NCBI GenBank assembly: GCA_009783265.1
Contig: WRHM01000002.1
Coordinates: forward strand, 252,511 to 316,510
DNA from: Oscillospiraceae bacterium
Lineage (GTDB): Bacteria > Bacillota > Clostridia > Oscillospirales > WRJC01
DNA length: 64,000 bases
Direction of reading: 5' to 3'
The stretch's first letter is position 1, and each line of letters opens with the position of its first letter. Positions 47,123 through 56,812 of this stretch are shown here, in pieces. A model generated the notes under the pieces. It was not told the origin of the DNA, ran no database searches, and worked only from the letters and a program-made list of their open reading frames with translations. The position numbers were made by a program, and so were the translations under genes.

Positions 47123-47923
47123 TTAATCTTCCCATGTAAACGCCTGCAACGAGATACATAACTTATATCTGTCCATATCAAATTTATCCCTACCGTAAGC
47201 GTTTAAAAATCTATCCATATAATCATTTGTCTCTAAATTATGCTGCAATGACCAGATAGTCCACATTATATCAAAATGCCTGTCGCCGATTCCGCCGCCT
47301 TCAAAATCAATAAATCCTACAAAATTAAAATTATCGTCCAGCATAATATTAGGCAAACAAGCGTCGCCGTGCAAATTTACATCTTCGACAAGTTTATGCT
47401 CGTTTTTACATAAAAAATCATAGCCGTTTTCAACAGATTTAAAATCGCCGTAGTCAAGAAACCACGCGTCGTAATTATTTCCCATGTAGTTTTTATGCGC
47501 TGATTTTATCAATTTAACAGTTATGCCTTTTTTCGGGCAATCTTCGGGGTTTATATCATGCAATTTTCTTAAGCTTTCGCCTGCGACAACTGCTAATCTT
47601 TCAGGTTCTTTTAAAAATTTTTCTTCATAAGAAGATTCGCCTTTTACGCGTTCCATTAAAAAATAATCATTATCGTTATAATTATTAATATAAGCGCATA
47701 CGCGGGAGGTCATTTTTTTGCCGTGAAAATAATTCATCATGCTTGATTCGTGTTCCAGCGTATTTTTAGGAGCAACTTTTAAATAATATCCAAAATCGCT
47801 GTCAATAAAATAAGTTTTTGAACGCTGACTGCACGACGAGTCATATATTTCAGAGCCGATCAAATAATTTTTTATTTCATCGGGAAATAAATTTATATCA
47901 AGTTTTGCTTTTTCCAAACCCAT
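47123..47923 (-). CDS. Aminoglycoside phosphotransferase (APH)-like kinase
   Basis: The 266-residue kinase has the Brenner motif LHGDACLPNIMLD (catalytic Asp near residue 186) and the metal motif FIDFEGGGIGDRHFDI, as in the APH(3')/choline kinase fold. The amino part contains YLKVAPKNTLEHE with the ATP Lys. It lies between mutS and mutL with short gaps, an unusual insertion in that pair. Resistance cannot be inferred: many genomic APH-like genes act on small metabolites. It is cytoplasmic. Confidence 0.85.
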   Translation of the reverse strand: MGLEKAKLDINLFPDEIKNYLIGSEIYDSSCSQRSKTYFIDSDFGYYLKVAPKNTLEHESSMMNYFHGKKMTSRVCAYINNYNDNDYFLMERVKGESSYEEKFLKEPERLAVVAGESLRKLHDINPEDCPKKGITVKLIKSAHKNYMGNNYDAWFLDYGDFKSVENGYDFLCKNEHKLVEDVNLHGDACLPNIMLDDNFNFVGFIDFEGGGIGDRHFDIMWTIWSLQHNLETNDYMDRFLNAYGRDKFDMDRYKLCISLQAFTWED

Positions 47924-47928
47924 TTTAA

Positions 47929-50541
47929 TTATTTCTCCGACAATTTTATAAGCTCATATAAAATATTAAACGCTTCCATAGGAGATAAAACGTTTATATT
48001 TATGCTTTTTAATTTATCATAAATTTCGTTTTTGTTTATATCCTCAAACGAAAAATTATCTAATTCATTTTGCTCCGATATTTTATTTGTTACGCATACC
48101 GGAGTTCCCCTGCCCTCTTCAAGCCCTGTCAAAACTTCTTTCGCTCTTTTGACGATTTCATTGGGAACACCCGCAAGTTTAGCGACTTCTATACCGTAAC
48201 TGTCGTCTGCTGCGCCTTTTATTATCTTGCGTAAAAATATTATATCGTCGTCCTTTTTCTTTGCGGCGATATTATAATTTATTACGCCTTCTATTTCGTT
48301 TTCTATTTCTGTCAACTCGTGATAATGCGTGGCAAATAAAGTTTTCGCTCCGAGTTTTTTGCCCGCCGTATATTCTAAAACCGCCCTCGCCATGCTCATT
48401 CCGTCAAAAGTAGACGTTCCCCTGCCGATTTCATCATACACTATCAGGCTTTTTTTCGTAGCGTTTTTTAAAATATACGCCACTTCGCTCATCTCAAGCA
48501 TAAACGTAGACTGCCCCGCCGCCAAATCGTCGGCGGCTCCGACTCTTGTGAATATTTTATCCACAAGCCCGATTCTCGCTTCGGATGCAGGCACATAAGA
48601 GCCTATTTGCGCAAGCAGGGTTATTATCGCGACTTGCCTCATATACGTCGATTTGCCCGCCATGTTAGGCCCGGTGATTATATATAGCCTGTTTTTATCG
48701 TTGTCTAAATAAACGTCATTCGGCACGTAATAATTATCCCTCTGCATAATTTCGACAACGGGATGCCTGCCGTCTTTTATCTGTAATATATTAGAATAAT
48801 CCACTTCCGGACAGACAAAATTATTTTTTTCGGCAGTTTCGGCAAGCGAATATAACGCGTCAAGACAAGACAAAGCATAACTTGTCTTTTGAAACCTGTG
48901 TATATTTGCCGCGATTATTTTTGTTATATCCTCGAAAATATCGCTTTCTATCGCGACTAATTTTTCATTCGCGCTCAAAATCGCGGCTTCCATCTCTTTT
49001 AATTCTTCAGTGACATATCTTTCGCCGTTCGTTAAAGTCTGCCGCCTTATATATTTTTCCGGGACCTGCGAAACATAAGATTTAGAAACTTCTATATAAT
49101 ATCCGAAAACTTTGTTATAACCTATTTTTAAAGATTTTATTCCTGTGCTTTCTTTTTCTGAATTTTCTATTTTTTCTATCCAGCTTTTATTGTCTGAAAC
49201 TATTGACCTGTAATGATCCACATCTGCGTTAAATCCATGTTTTACAAACCCGCCGTCTTTTATGCTCACCGGAGGTTCTTCCGTTATAGCTGTGTCTATC
49301 ATGTTAAAAATATCTTCAAGCCCGTCGATATTGGCGTTAATCTCGCAAATTAAATCACTACTAAAAAATTTGATCTGTTCTTTTATATCCGGGATATTTT
49401 TTAAACTCCACGCCAGTTTTTTTAAATCCCTCGCGTTTGCCGTTTTATACACAATTTTCGCGATTATCCTGTCAATATCGTGTATATCCGAAAAGCTTTG
49501 TTTAATTTTGCCGCGTTCTATCACGTTTTTTATCAATTCGCCGACTGCGTTCTGGCGTTTCTGAATTGCGCGGCAATTCAAAAGCGGCTGTTCGATCCAT
49601 TGTTTTAAAGTCCTCGCGCCTTTTGACGTTCTTGTATTGTCGATAACCCATAAAAGCGACCCTTTTTTGTTTTTATTAATCATAGTCTCGACAAGTTCAA
49701 GATTCCTGCGCGTGTTCAAATCTATTTCCATATAAACCGATTTGTCATAAATATTCATTTCGGTGACGTTTAAAACATCGCTTTTCTGCGTTTCATATAA
49801 ATAATCAAAAATCGCGCCTATTGATTTTATTAAAATATCCGGCGTAGTTGCAACGTCAATTTCTGATTTAAACTCCGGATTATCATTAAAAATTTCGATA
49901 TTTTTTTTAGCCGTTTGAATATCAAATCTTTTATCTTCCTTATCGTTTATAACTGAATTTAATTTTTCAGTCAAAAATTTTGATATTCTGGGAAATTTTG
50001 ATAAATCCAAATTAAACAATACTTCAGATGGTGAAAAAATGCCGATCTCGTTTAATAATTTATCAAGATAATCAGACCCGGTAAAATAAGTCGCGTTTAC
50101 AATCCCCGACGTTATATCTATAAAAGAAACCCCGCAAGCAATTTCTTCGATACATATACTGCATAAATAATTATTTTTTGATTCGTTTAAAAACCCGGAT
50201 TCTATAATAGTCCCGGGAGTTATGATTCTTACCACGTCGCGTTTTACAAGCCCCTTAGCCAGAGCCGGGTCTTCCATTTGTTCGCATATCGCGACTTTAT
50301 AGCCTTTTTCAACTAATCTCTGTATGTAATTTTCGACGCTGTGAAAAGGCATGCCGCACATCGGAGCGCGCTCTTCTTCGCCGCAGTCTTTTCCCGTGAG
50401 CGTTAAATCAAGTTCCCTTGAGCCTACATGCGCGTCGTCATAAAACAATTCATAAAAATCGCCTAATCTATAAAACAAAAGATAATCCTTGTATTTTTCT
50501 TTTATTTCGTCGTATTGCACCATCATAGGGGTTTTTGCCAT
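47929..50541 (-). CDS. mutS: DNA mismatch repair protein MutS
   Basis: MutS (870 residues) starts MAKTPMMVQYDEIKEKY with the mismatch-wedge loop FYELFYDDA near residue 30. The clamp and lever region follows, then the ATPase with GPNMAGKSTYMRQ near 622, DDLAAGQSTFMLEMSEVAYI, DEIGRGTSTFDG and ATHYHEL. All residues needed for mismatch binding and ATP use are visible. Length is standard for MutS1. It is the third gene after miaB and DUF3795 and shares an operon with mutL. Confidence 0.96.
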   Translation of the reverse strand: MAKTPMMVQYDEIKEKYKDYLLFYRLGDFYELFYDDAHVGSRELDLTLTGKDCGEEERAPMCGMPFHSVENYIQRLVEKGYKVAICEQMEDPALAKGLVKRDVVRIITPGTIIESGFLNESKNNYLCSICIEEIACGVSFIDITSGIVNATYFTGSDYLDKLLNEIGIFSPSEVLFNLDLSKFPRISKFLTEKLNSVINDKEDKRFDIQTAKKNIEIFNDNPEFKSEIDVATTPDILIKSIGAIFDYLYETQKSDVLNVTEMNIYDKSVYMEIDLNTRRNLELVETMINKNKKGSLLWVIDNTRTSKGARTLKQWIEQPLLNCRAIQKRQNAVGELIKNVIERGKIKQSFSDIHDIDRIIAKIVYKTANARDLKKLAWSLKNIPDIKEQIKFFSSDLICEINANIDGLEDIFNMIDTAITEEPPVSIKDGGFVKHGFNADVDHYRSIVSDNKSWIEKIENSEKESTGIKSLKIGYNKVFGYYIEVSKSYVSQVPEKYIRRQTLTNGERYVTEELKEMEAAILSANEKLVAIESDIFEDITKIIAANIHRFQKTSYALSCLDALYSLAETAEKNNFVCPEVDYSNILQIKDGRHPVVEIMQRDNYYVPNDVYLDNDKNRLYIITGPNMAGKSTYMRQVAIITLLAQIGSYVPASEARIGLVDKIFTRVGAADDLAAGQSTFMLEMSEVAYILKNATKKSLIVYDEIGRGTSTFDGMSMARAVLEYTAGKKLGAKTLFATHYHELTEIENEIEGVINYNIAAKKKDDDIIFLRKIIKGAADDSYGIEVAKLAGVPNEIVKRAKEVLTGLEEGRGTPVCVTNKISEQNELDNFSFEDINKNEIYDKLKSININVLSPMEAFNILYELIKLSEK

Positions 50542-50578
50542 AAATATTTTTACACCTCTGTTATTTTATTTTTTATAT

Positions 50579-50950
50579 TTATATACCTGTTCTTAACGAT
50601 AATAAATGCTCTTTCGCATTTTCGTGATGTTCGGCGTCATCTACAAATTTTTTATAGTCTTTGCATGGAAAATCAACACATTCGCCGCAATGATTGACTT
50701 TCTTTTCTATACAACAAGGACGTAGTACGCAACCGTTGGCATCGCAGGTGACAAAATCCGACCAACAGCCTTTACACAGCGGGACTTTTTTCAATACTGC
50801 TTCTGCCCCATCATTTTCCTCAATCCATCCTCCGCATCTAAAATATTCAACCAAACATTCTGCCGGTTTCAAATTATGTTCCATTGCAAGTATATAATGA
50901 CCACATTCATTGCAATCAATTCCGCAAGCCGCAAGTTTATGTTTTTCCAT
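50579..50950 (-). CDS. DUF3795-type cysteine-rich protein, copy 1
   Basis: The 123-residue protein has eleven or so cysteines in the DUF3795 pattern: AACGIDCNECGHY at the start, CKGCWSDFVTCDANGC in the middle, and NHCGECVDFPCKDY near the end. The spacing suggests two metal sites, zinc or iron-sulfur. It lies between mutS and miaB (gaps of 37 and 42 bases). Function is unknown. A second DUF3795 gene occurs at 61161-61592. Confidence 0.85.
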   Translation of the reverse strand: MEKHKLAACGIDCNECGHYILAMEHNLKPAECLVEYFRCGGWIEENDGAEAVLKKVPLCKGCWSDFVTCDANGCVLRPCCIEKKVNHCGECVDFPCKDYKKFVDDAEHHENAKEHLLSLRTGI

Positions 50951-50992
50951 CGTTAAGTTTCCTTCACCAAATTTATTATATCACAAAATCTA

Positions 50993-52498
50993 TTATTTTA
51001 CAATCTCGCCATACAACCCGTGCAATTTCCCTTCGTTTATTTTTATGTTTACAAAACTGCCGATCAAATCAATATTACCCTCGAATATTACAAGTTTATG
51101 CGTTGACGTCCGCCCGGATAATTTAGAGCGATCACATCCAAATATAGCCGCCCCTGCATTTGCGTTTGCGTTTTTATATTCGCCATCTACAAGCACTCTG
51201 ACTGTTTTATTTTCGTATGCCTTATTTTTTTTCAAAGATATATAGTTTTGCAATTTTATAAGACGCGCAAATCTCTCAGTCTTTTCTTTTCGTGAAATTT
51301 TATCCTCCATTTCAGCCGCCGGAGTATTTTTGCGTTTTGAATATATAAACGGAAATATATTATCAAACTCCGCTTTTTTTATTACATCGAGTGTTTCCTC
51401 AAATTCTTCTTCTGTTTCACCCGGAAACCCCACGATTATATCCGACGCTATCGCTATATCTTTTACATTTGCTTTTAGTTTTTTAATTAATTCAAGATAA
51501 TTTTCTTTTGTGTATTTTCTGTTCATCAATTTTAATATCCTGTCGCTTCCGGCCTGAACCGGCAAATGAAAATGATTAGCGATTTTTTTATTTTCCCCCA
51601 TGAGAGTAATAAGTTTTTCAGGTACGTCTTTTGGATGCGACGTGATAAATCTTATCCAGTAATCGCCGTCTATTTTTATTATATCGCTCAATAAATCCGT
51701 AAAACTATAATTTTGATTATCAGGATTTTTATACGAATTTACGTTTTGCCCGAGTAAAGTTATATCTTTATATCCAGATAAAACAAGTTCTTTTATTTCT
51801 TCTAAAATTTTATCTTTGTTTCTGCTTCTCTCCCTGCCCCTTACATACGGAACAATACAATAAGAACAAAAATTATCGCAGCCGTACATAACCGAAACCC
51901 ACGCTTTAAAAAAACTGTCCCTGCGAACCGGTAAATCTTCGTCTATTATATCTGCTTCGCGGCGCGCCGGGTCGTCGCGCCCTACATTTTTTATTATTCT
52001 TTTTTTATTTATCAAAGTTTCATAAAATATTTCCGGAAATTTATGAATTGACCGGGTACCCAAAACAAAATTGACATACGGGAAACTTTTTTTTATATAT
52101 TCCAGAACATAATCCTGTTCGGCCATGCATCCGCAAATGCCGATCAATAAATCTTTATTTTTATTTTTGTAATGCTTTAACTGCCCGGTCCTTGAAAACG
52201 CTTTTAATTCAGCGTGTTCCCGTACCGCGCATGTGTTCATGATTATAACGTCGCATACAGCGAGAGGACTCTCGATTTCATTTTCAATCTCATTTTCGTT
52301 AAATTTACCGTAATTATTTAATATATCAATCGTCATGTCAAATTCTATTATATCATATCCCATAAATTCAAGCATGCCCTTGATTTTTTCCGAATCCGCT
52401 TCGTTTTGCTGGCAGCCGAAAGTGATAACGCAGGCTTTGGGTTTTGGGTCTTTTTGATCATTTATTTTTTTTATTTTATTTATAATTTCTTTATCCAT
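50993..52498 (-). CDS. miaB: tRNA-2-methylthio-N6-dimethylallyladenosine synthase MiaB, with a repeat insertion
   Basis: The radical-SAM methylthiotransferase adds methylthio to position 37 of tRNAs reading UNN codons. The UPF0004 cysteines are in TFGCQQNEAD, NTCAVREHAE and GICGCMAEQ; the radical-SAM cysteines in YGCDNFCSYC near 204-211; a TRAM domain ends the protein. The 501 residues are longer than the typical 440-480. Part of the excess is a GC-rich palindromic element encoding VGRDDPARREAD between the amino domain and the radical-SAM core. GGCQQNEAD-type and SHPKDVPEKL support MiaB over MtaB or RimO. Confidence 0.94.
   Translation of the reverse strand: MDKEIINKIKKINDQKDPKPKACVITFGCQQNEADSEKIKGMLEFMGYDIIEFDMTIDILNNYGKFNENEIENEIESPLAVCDVIIMNTCAVREHAELKAFSRTGQLKHYKNKNKDLLIGICGCMAEQDYVLEYIKKSFPYVNFVLGTRSIHKFPEIFYETLINKKRIIKNVGRDDPARREADIIDEDLPVRRDSFFKAWVSVMYGCDNFCSYCIVPYVRGRERSRNKDKILEEIKELVLSGYKDITLLGQNVNSYKNPDNQNYSFTDLLSDIIKIDGDYWIRFITSHPKDVPEKLITLMGENKKIANHFHLPVQAGSDRILKLMNRKYTKENYLELIKKLKANVKDIAIASDIIVGFPGETEEEFEETLDVIKKAEFDNIFPFIYSKRKNTPAAEMEDKISRKEKTERFARLIKLQNYISLKKNKAYENKTVRVLVDGEYKNANANAGAAIFGCDRSKLSGRTSTHKLVIFEGNIDLIGSFVNIKINEGKLHGLYGEIVK
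51958..51985 (-). repeat. In-frame palindromic element in miaB
   Basis: The coding strand reads GTAGGGCGCGACGACCCGGC then GCGCCGCG; GGCGCG pairs with CGCGCC. It is translated VGRDDPARR, matching murD copy 2 in sequence, orientation and frame. Confidence 0.8.
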
Positions 52499-52521
52499 AA
52501 AAATAATCGCACCGGTTTAAT

Positions 52522-54954
52522 TTATTTTATTTTATTTATTATATATGTACCGTTATCATTTCTTGAAATTTCTTCGTTTTTATCTGTATTAAAATTCTCC
52601 GGGATATATACTTCATTAAGTATATTGCCGTTTTTATCCGACAAATAAATAATTTCGCCTTTTTTTATTTTAAAATCAAATATATGATTATTTTTTATAT
52701 CCGGTTTATTTTCGGCGTAATTTTTCCCGTAATATGTCATTATCGATTTAGCCGGAAATTTTACTTTTTTAATATAAAATTTTTTCAGGTCTGTTTTATC
52801 GTTTGATAAATATAAATTTTCAATAATTGTTTCGTTTGTTCCCGGATTAAACAATACTATCATATCGCAGTTTTCATCGAGTCTTATAGATTTTATCGCA
52901 ATATCATAATAATATTCGTCGGGTTTAATAAACAGTTCGGCATTTATTATGCCGTTTTTTGATAAACTATTGCTTAATTTTAATTCCGGCTCGTAATATT
53001 TTACCCCGTTTATTTCCCAGTAATCAAATAAATATCCGGGGTGCGGCTCAGATTTTAATATAACAGAATGTTCAACAAAATAACAGCTTGATACATTTCC
53101 CGCTCCGTTTAATTTTAACGTATTTAAAATAATATCCGCATTTATATCGCCTTTTACGTTTATATTATAAATTTTGTCTGTCAGTTTAAAATATTTTACC
53201 ATGTCTTCGATCACATATATTTCCCGTTTTTTCGCGAAACGCAAAATATTTTTCCTGTCGTTTTTTATATTTTCCATACCGCTGCCCAAAACTTTTTTCT
53301 TTACGGCTACGCCTATTTCATAATCATACAAATCAACGATTTTATCATGTTCTTCTTCCATGCTGTCATATATAAAAACCGAATTTATTAAATCAAACAT
53401 CTGGTTGCAGAATTTTTCCTGCATGTCAATTCGTTTTATAAGAGCAATAAAAACCGGCGCGCTGTTTTCGTTTTTTATTCTGGCAAGCGTCATTTCATTT
53501 GTTCCCGCCCAGTCGCCCCATCCGCCTTCAACGTCATATAAAAGCATTCTCAGTTTTCCGTCGTAATATTTGTTTATATAAATTCCGTCTTCTCCGTTGT
53601 AACGCCATAACTTACGGTTATTATGGGGCCAGTCCCAGTTTCTCGCGTATATTTCAAAAGCGTAATAAAGCATGAAATTATCTACATCATACATATCTGT
53701 AAATTTTTCAAATTCTTCTTCGTTTACAAGATTATTAAATCTCGGTTCTTCCCATAACTCAAGAATATCTATTAAATTTTTATTATCGCCGCCGTATTTG
53801 TCAGTCAAATCAGTTTCATGATAAAAATTTTGCAGCCAGAAAAATCCGTAATATTCGCCGTTGATAAAAACCGCAGCCGGCTTAAAATTTTTATGATCTA
53901 AAAAGCCCGCTTTTTTTGCTAAGCTCTGTCCGAATTCCTCGCGCATAAACGCGCCCCACCTGTCATTTGCCCCGTTTCTCAGCAACAGAGTTTTATAATC
54001 ATATATATAACTCCCGTAATCGTCGTTGCGCCTGTTATCTTCAAAAAACGGATAATAAAACCTGTCGAAAATATTATCGTATTCGCCGCGGGCATATAAA
54101 GCCAGAGATTTTCTGTCCGACGCTCTCGACCAGCCCCCATGAACACGCACTCCCGCAAACTGAGAAACCAAAATCTGCCCGTCGGATTTTAAAACTTCGA
54201 TATACGCTTCTCTCTCGCCCTCTCTGCCCCTTATGTTAAAATTCGCTGAATCCGGAGGGTCAGGCCATTTTCTCGGATTCGCCGCTTTCCATTCGTCCCT
54301 TAATTTTCCTTCGATTAATATCCCGTTTTCATAACCGTATAAACCGTCCGGTTCGGACGATATAGAAAAAACAAAAGTATTTTCGTCAAACCTGTCTTCT
54401 ATTCTGGGACTTACAAAATAAGTATGCGTAATAATTTTCGATTCGTTGTCTTCAGAATACGCAATCACTTTTAAAATATACGGCTCATTATTTTCTGTAG
54501 TTTCAAGATAAACAGGCTCTGTATATTCCCTGCTGCCTCTGATTAATCCGTTTCTTCTGCCTGTGCCGACATTATCTCTTGACGGAGTGGTACTGTCAAG
54601 AGAGTAAAAAATTTCGGCGTTTTTTATATCAGATTTTATTTCGATATAAATAGCTTCCGTATAAAAATAATTATTGTGCGATAAAACTAAATTAAAAGAA
54701 TCTCGCATTATTATTTTGTCTTTTATTCCCGCGTTTTCGTATAAATCGCTTATTCTCTGTTCTTTTGCGCCGATATTATTATTGTTTATATAACTTATGA
54801 TTTCTATAGCTTTTTCTTCTTCTGACTGATTTATATTTGATTTGCTGCTGCACGACGCAAAATACAAAATAATAAATATAACCGTCATAAACGCGGCGAA
54901 AATTTTTATATATTTATTTTTTAATTTTATTTTATTATTTAATACCAAAATCAT
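52522..54954 (-). CDS. CotH kinase family lipoprotein
   Basis: The 810-residue protein has a signal ending in the lipobox FASC near residue 35, a chitobiase-like beta domain near 110-160 (YSLDSTTPSRDN), then the CotH kinase domain: GVRVHGGWSRASDRKSLALY, LLRNGANDRWGAFMRE, YGFFWLQNFYHETD and a metal Asp in MLLYDVEGGWGDW. Carboxyl parts are Ig-like (FDYWEINGVKYYEPE). CotH phosphorylates spore-coat proteins in Bacillus; in this lipoprotein it is outside the membrane. It overlaps the DUF4430 gene by 20 bases and precedes miaB by 23. The start has only a weak ribosome binding site. Confidence 0.88.
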   Translation of the reverse strand: MILVLNNKIKLKNKYIKIFAAFMTVIFIILYFASCSSKSNINQSEEEKAIEIISYINNNNIGAKEQRISDLYENAGIKDKIIMRDSFNLVLSHNNYFYTEAIYIEIKSDIKNAEIFYSLDSTTPSRDNVGTGRRNGLIRGSREYTEPVYLETTENNEPYILKVIAYSEDNESKIITHTYFVSPRIEDRFDENTFVFSISSEPDGLYGYENGILIEGKLRDEWKAANPRKWPDPPDSANFNIRGREGEREAYIEVLKSDGQILVSQFAGVRVHGGWSRASDRKSLALYARGEYDNIFDRFYYPFFEDNRRNDDYGSYIYDYKTLLLRNGANDRWGAFMREEFGQSLAKKAGFLDHKNFKPAAVFINGEYYGFFWLQNFYHETDLTDKYGGDNKNLIDILELWEEPRFNNLVNEEEFEKFTDMYDVDNFMLYYAFEIYARNWDWPHNNRKLWRYNGEDGIYINKYYDGKLRMLLYDVEGGWGDWAGTNEMTLARIKNENSAPVFIALIKRIDMQEKFCNQMFDLINSVFIYDSMEEEHDKIVDLYDYEIGVAVKKKVLGSGMENIKNDRKNILRFAKKREIYVIEDMVKYFKLTDKIYNINVKGDINADIILNTLKLNGAGNVSSCYFVEHSVILKSEPHPGYLFDYWEINGVKYYEPELKLSNSLSKNGIINAELFIKPDEYYYDIAIKSIRLDENCDMIVLFNPGTNETIIENLYLSNDKTDLKKFYIKKVKFPAKSIMTYYGKNYAENKPDIKNNHIFDFKIKKGEIIYLSDKNGNILNEVYIPENFNTDKNEEISRNDNGTYIINKIK

Positions 54955-55423
54955 TACCTACGTCTTTCCCCAAATCAAGAGTATAATACCATTCCACATA
55001 ATCCCTGTTTTTTAAGACATAATCCCCGCAGCCTATTCCCTGAAATTCGCCGTTTACAGCGTAAAGCCAGCCGCTCTCCGCTCCGTAATCAAATTCAAAC
55101 AAGCCGTTTATCCCCTGTACATAAACCAAACTCCCCATACCCGCAAAAACTATCGGGATATTTAATTCCCTGCACATATCTTTTGATAAATCCGCTACTG
55201 ATATATCTTTTTTGTAATCAAAATCAATAAACATTTCATAAATTATTTCTTCGCCGTTTTTTCCGTAGACCGATAACCCTATATATTTTTCGGGAAATAT
55301 AGGGCTGCCGTTTTCATCTCTCGCTAAACCGTTTGCGTTATATACGTTTATTTCTTTATTTTGGCAACCTGAAAATAAAATTATAAAAATTATAATCAAC
55401 GCGAAAACATTTTTACTTTTCAT
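54935..55423 (-). CDS. DUF4430 lipoprotein
   Basis: The 162-residue lipoprotein has the lipobox FSGC at residues 17-20 and a DUF4430/transcobalamin-like domain: VYVQGINGLFEFDYGAESGW, YAVNGEFQ and a closing DYVEWYYT. Such domains occur in surface adhesins and gut-secreted proteins and often recognise partners or bind cobalamin. It overlaps the start of the CotH gene by 20 bases on the same strand, so they are co-translated and probably act together at the cell surface. Confidence 0.82.
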   Translation of the reverse strand: MKSKNVFALIIIFIILFSGCQNKEINVYNANGLARDENGSPIFPEKYIGLSVYGKNGEEIIYEMFIDFDYKKDISVADLSKDMCRELNIPIVFAGMGSLVYVQGINGLFEFDYGAESGWLYAVNGEFQGIGCGDYVLKNRDYVEWYYTLDLGKDVGNDFGIK

Positions 55424-55531
55424 AGAATATAGACCTTTTTAAATTAATAGATAATATATATTTTATCATAGTTTTATGTATATATTTTTAATATCTTAAT
55501 TTATTTAAAAATAAAATTTTTATTTTTTATA

Positions 55532-55560
55532 TTGTTATGTTTTTAAAGTTATGATATAAT
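55532..55560 (+). promoter_or_regulatory. Promoter of hom
   Basis: TTGTTA (55532-55537) and TATAAT (55555-55560) are 17 bases apart, about 33 bases ahead of the AGGAG site of hom. Confidence 0.55.
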
Positions 55561-55598
55561 TATTAAGTTATATATAAAAAATCAGGAGAATAAAATTT

Positions 55599-56726
55599 AT
55601 GTTAAATATAGCAATACTCGGATTCGGCAACATAGGCTCAGGGGTAGCCGACGTTTTTATAGAAAACGAAGATATTATTACAAAAAAAATGGGCGATAAA
55701 GTTAATATTAAATATATTCTTGACATAATAGAAATAAAAAATCACTTATTATCTGATAGATATGTAAATGATTTTGATATTATATTAAACGACCCTGATA
55801 TTTCCCTGATCGTTGAGACGATAGGCGGCTGTACATGGGCGTATAAATATACAAAAGCCGCTCTTGAAAAAGGCATAAACGTCGTCACGCCGAATAAAGA
55901 ACTCGTCGCTACGCACGGCGCGGAATTATTGAAAATCGCCGCACAAAAAAATATAAGATATTTTTTCGAGGCGAGCGTTGGCGGAGGTATTCCGATAATT
56001 CGCCCGATATATAACTGCCTTGCCGCAAATAAAATAAATCAGATAACCGCAATATTAAACGGCACGACTAATTTTATACTCACAAAAATGTCAAACGAAA
56101 ACTGGTCTTTTGATCAGGCTTTAAAAATGGCTCAGGAAAACGGTTTCGCTGAGCCTGACCCGTCAGATGATATTAACGGGAAAGACTCATGCCGTAAAAT
56201 CTGCATATTATCGTCGCTCGCTTTCGGGAAGCAACTACCGCCGGAAAAAGTACATACAGAGGGAATAAAAAATATAACGCTCGAAGATATAAAAAATGCC
56301 GAATTGCTTGGATATAAAATAAAACTTATAGCGAAATCCGGGCAAATACAGGATTCGTTTTATGTGATAGTCGCGCCTATGTTTGTCCCCCGTTCTTCCC
56401 CGCTGTATAATATCGACGACGTTTTCAACGGCATAGTAGTAACAGGCAACGCTATCGGGGACGTGATGTTTTATGGACGCGGAGCGGGGAAACTTCCGAC
56501 TGCGAGCGCGGTTGCCGCAGACGTTATGGACGCTTTGGCTAAAAATACAAAAAATATAACGTGGGATTTGTCTGATGGGGATTATGTTTCTGATTATAAA
56601 AGCCAGCCCGTAAAATATTATATAAGAACAAACGATAAATTTTTTATCACGGATGAATTATTTGAATACGAATTAGAAAAACAGGCCAAAAAATTAAATA
56701 TTCTTTCAAAAATAAGAATAATATAA
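55599..56726 (+). CDS. hom: Homoserine dehydrogenase without ACT domain
   Basis: This enzyme reduces aspartate semialdehyde to homoserine in methionine/threonine synthesis. The NAD(P) motif GFGNIGSGV is near residue 8, and VETIGGCTWAYKYTKAALEKG, VTPNKELVA, EASVGGGIPII and ILNGTTNFIL, followed by GFAEPDPSDDINGKDS, are family signatures. The frame ends at 375 residues, about 60 short of enzymes with the regulatory ACT domain, so feedback inhibition by threonine may be absent. It has its own promoter and is followed by a YtvI-like gene. Confidence 0.94.
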   Translation: MLNIAILGFGNIGSGVADVFIENEDIITKKMGDKVNIKYILDIIEIKNHLLSDRYVNDFDIILNDPDISLIVETIGGCTWAYKYTKAALEKGINVVTPNKELVATHGAELLKIAAQKNIRYFFEASVGGGIPIIRPIYNCLAANKINQITAILNGTTNFILTKMSNENWSFDQALKMAQENGFAEPDPSDDINGKDSCRKICILSSLAFGKQLPPEKVHTEGIKNITLEDIKNAELLGYKIKLIAKSGQIQDSFYVIVAPMFVPRSSPLYNIDDVFNGIVVTGNAIGDVMFYGRGAGKLPTASAVAADVMDALAKNTKNITWDLSDGDYVSDYKSQPVKYYIRTNDKFFITDELFEYELEKQAKKLNILSKIRII

Positions 56727-56812
56727 GAATTACCGCCGTATATTATGTCAAGAATATATCATATAATCATACAAAACGATAAATATATATAAACATAAGG
56801 GAAACGCGTTTA

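Noticed and set aside
47123..47923. Antibiotic resistance gene (APH)
   Set aside because: The APH fold is shared by many metabolite kinases; no residue seen assigns an aminoglycoside substrate, and it sits among housekeeping genes.
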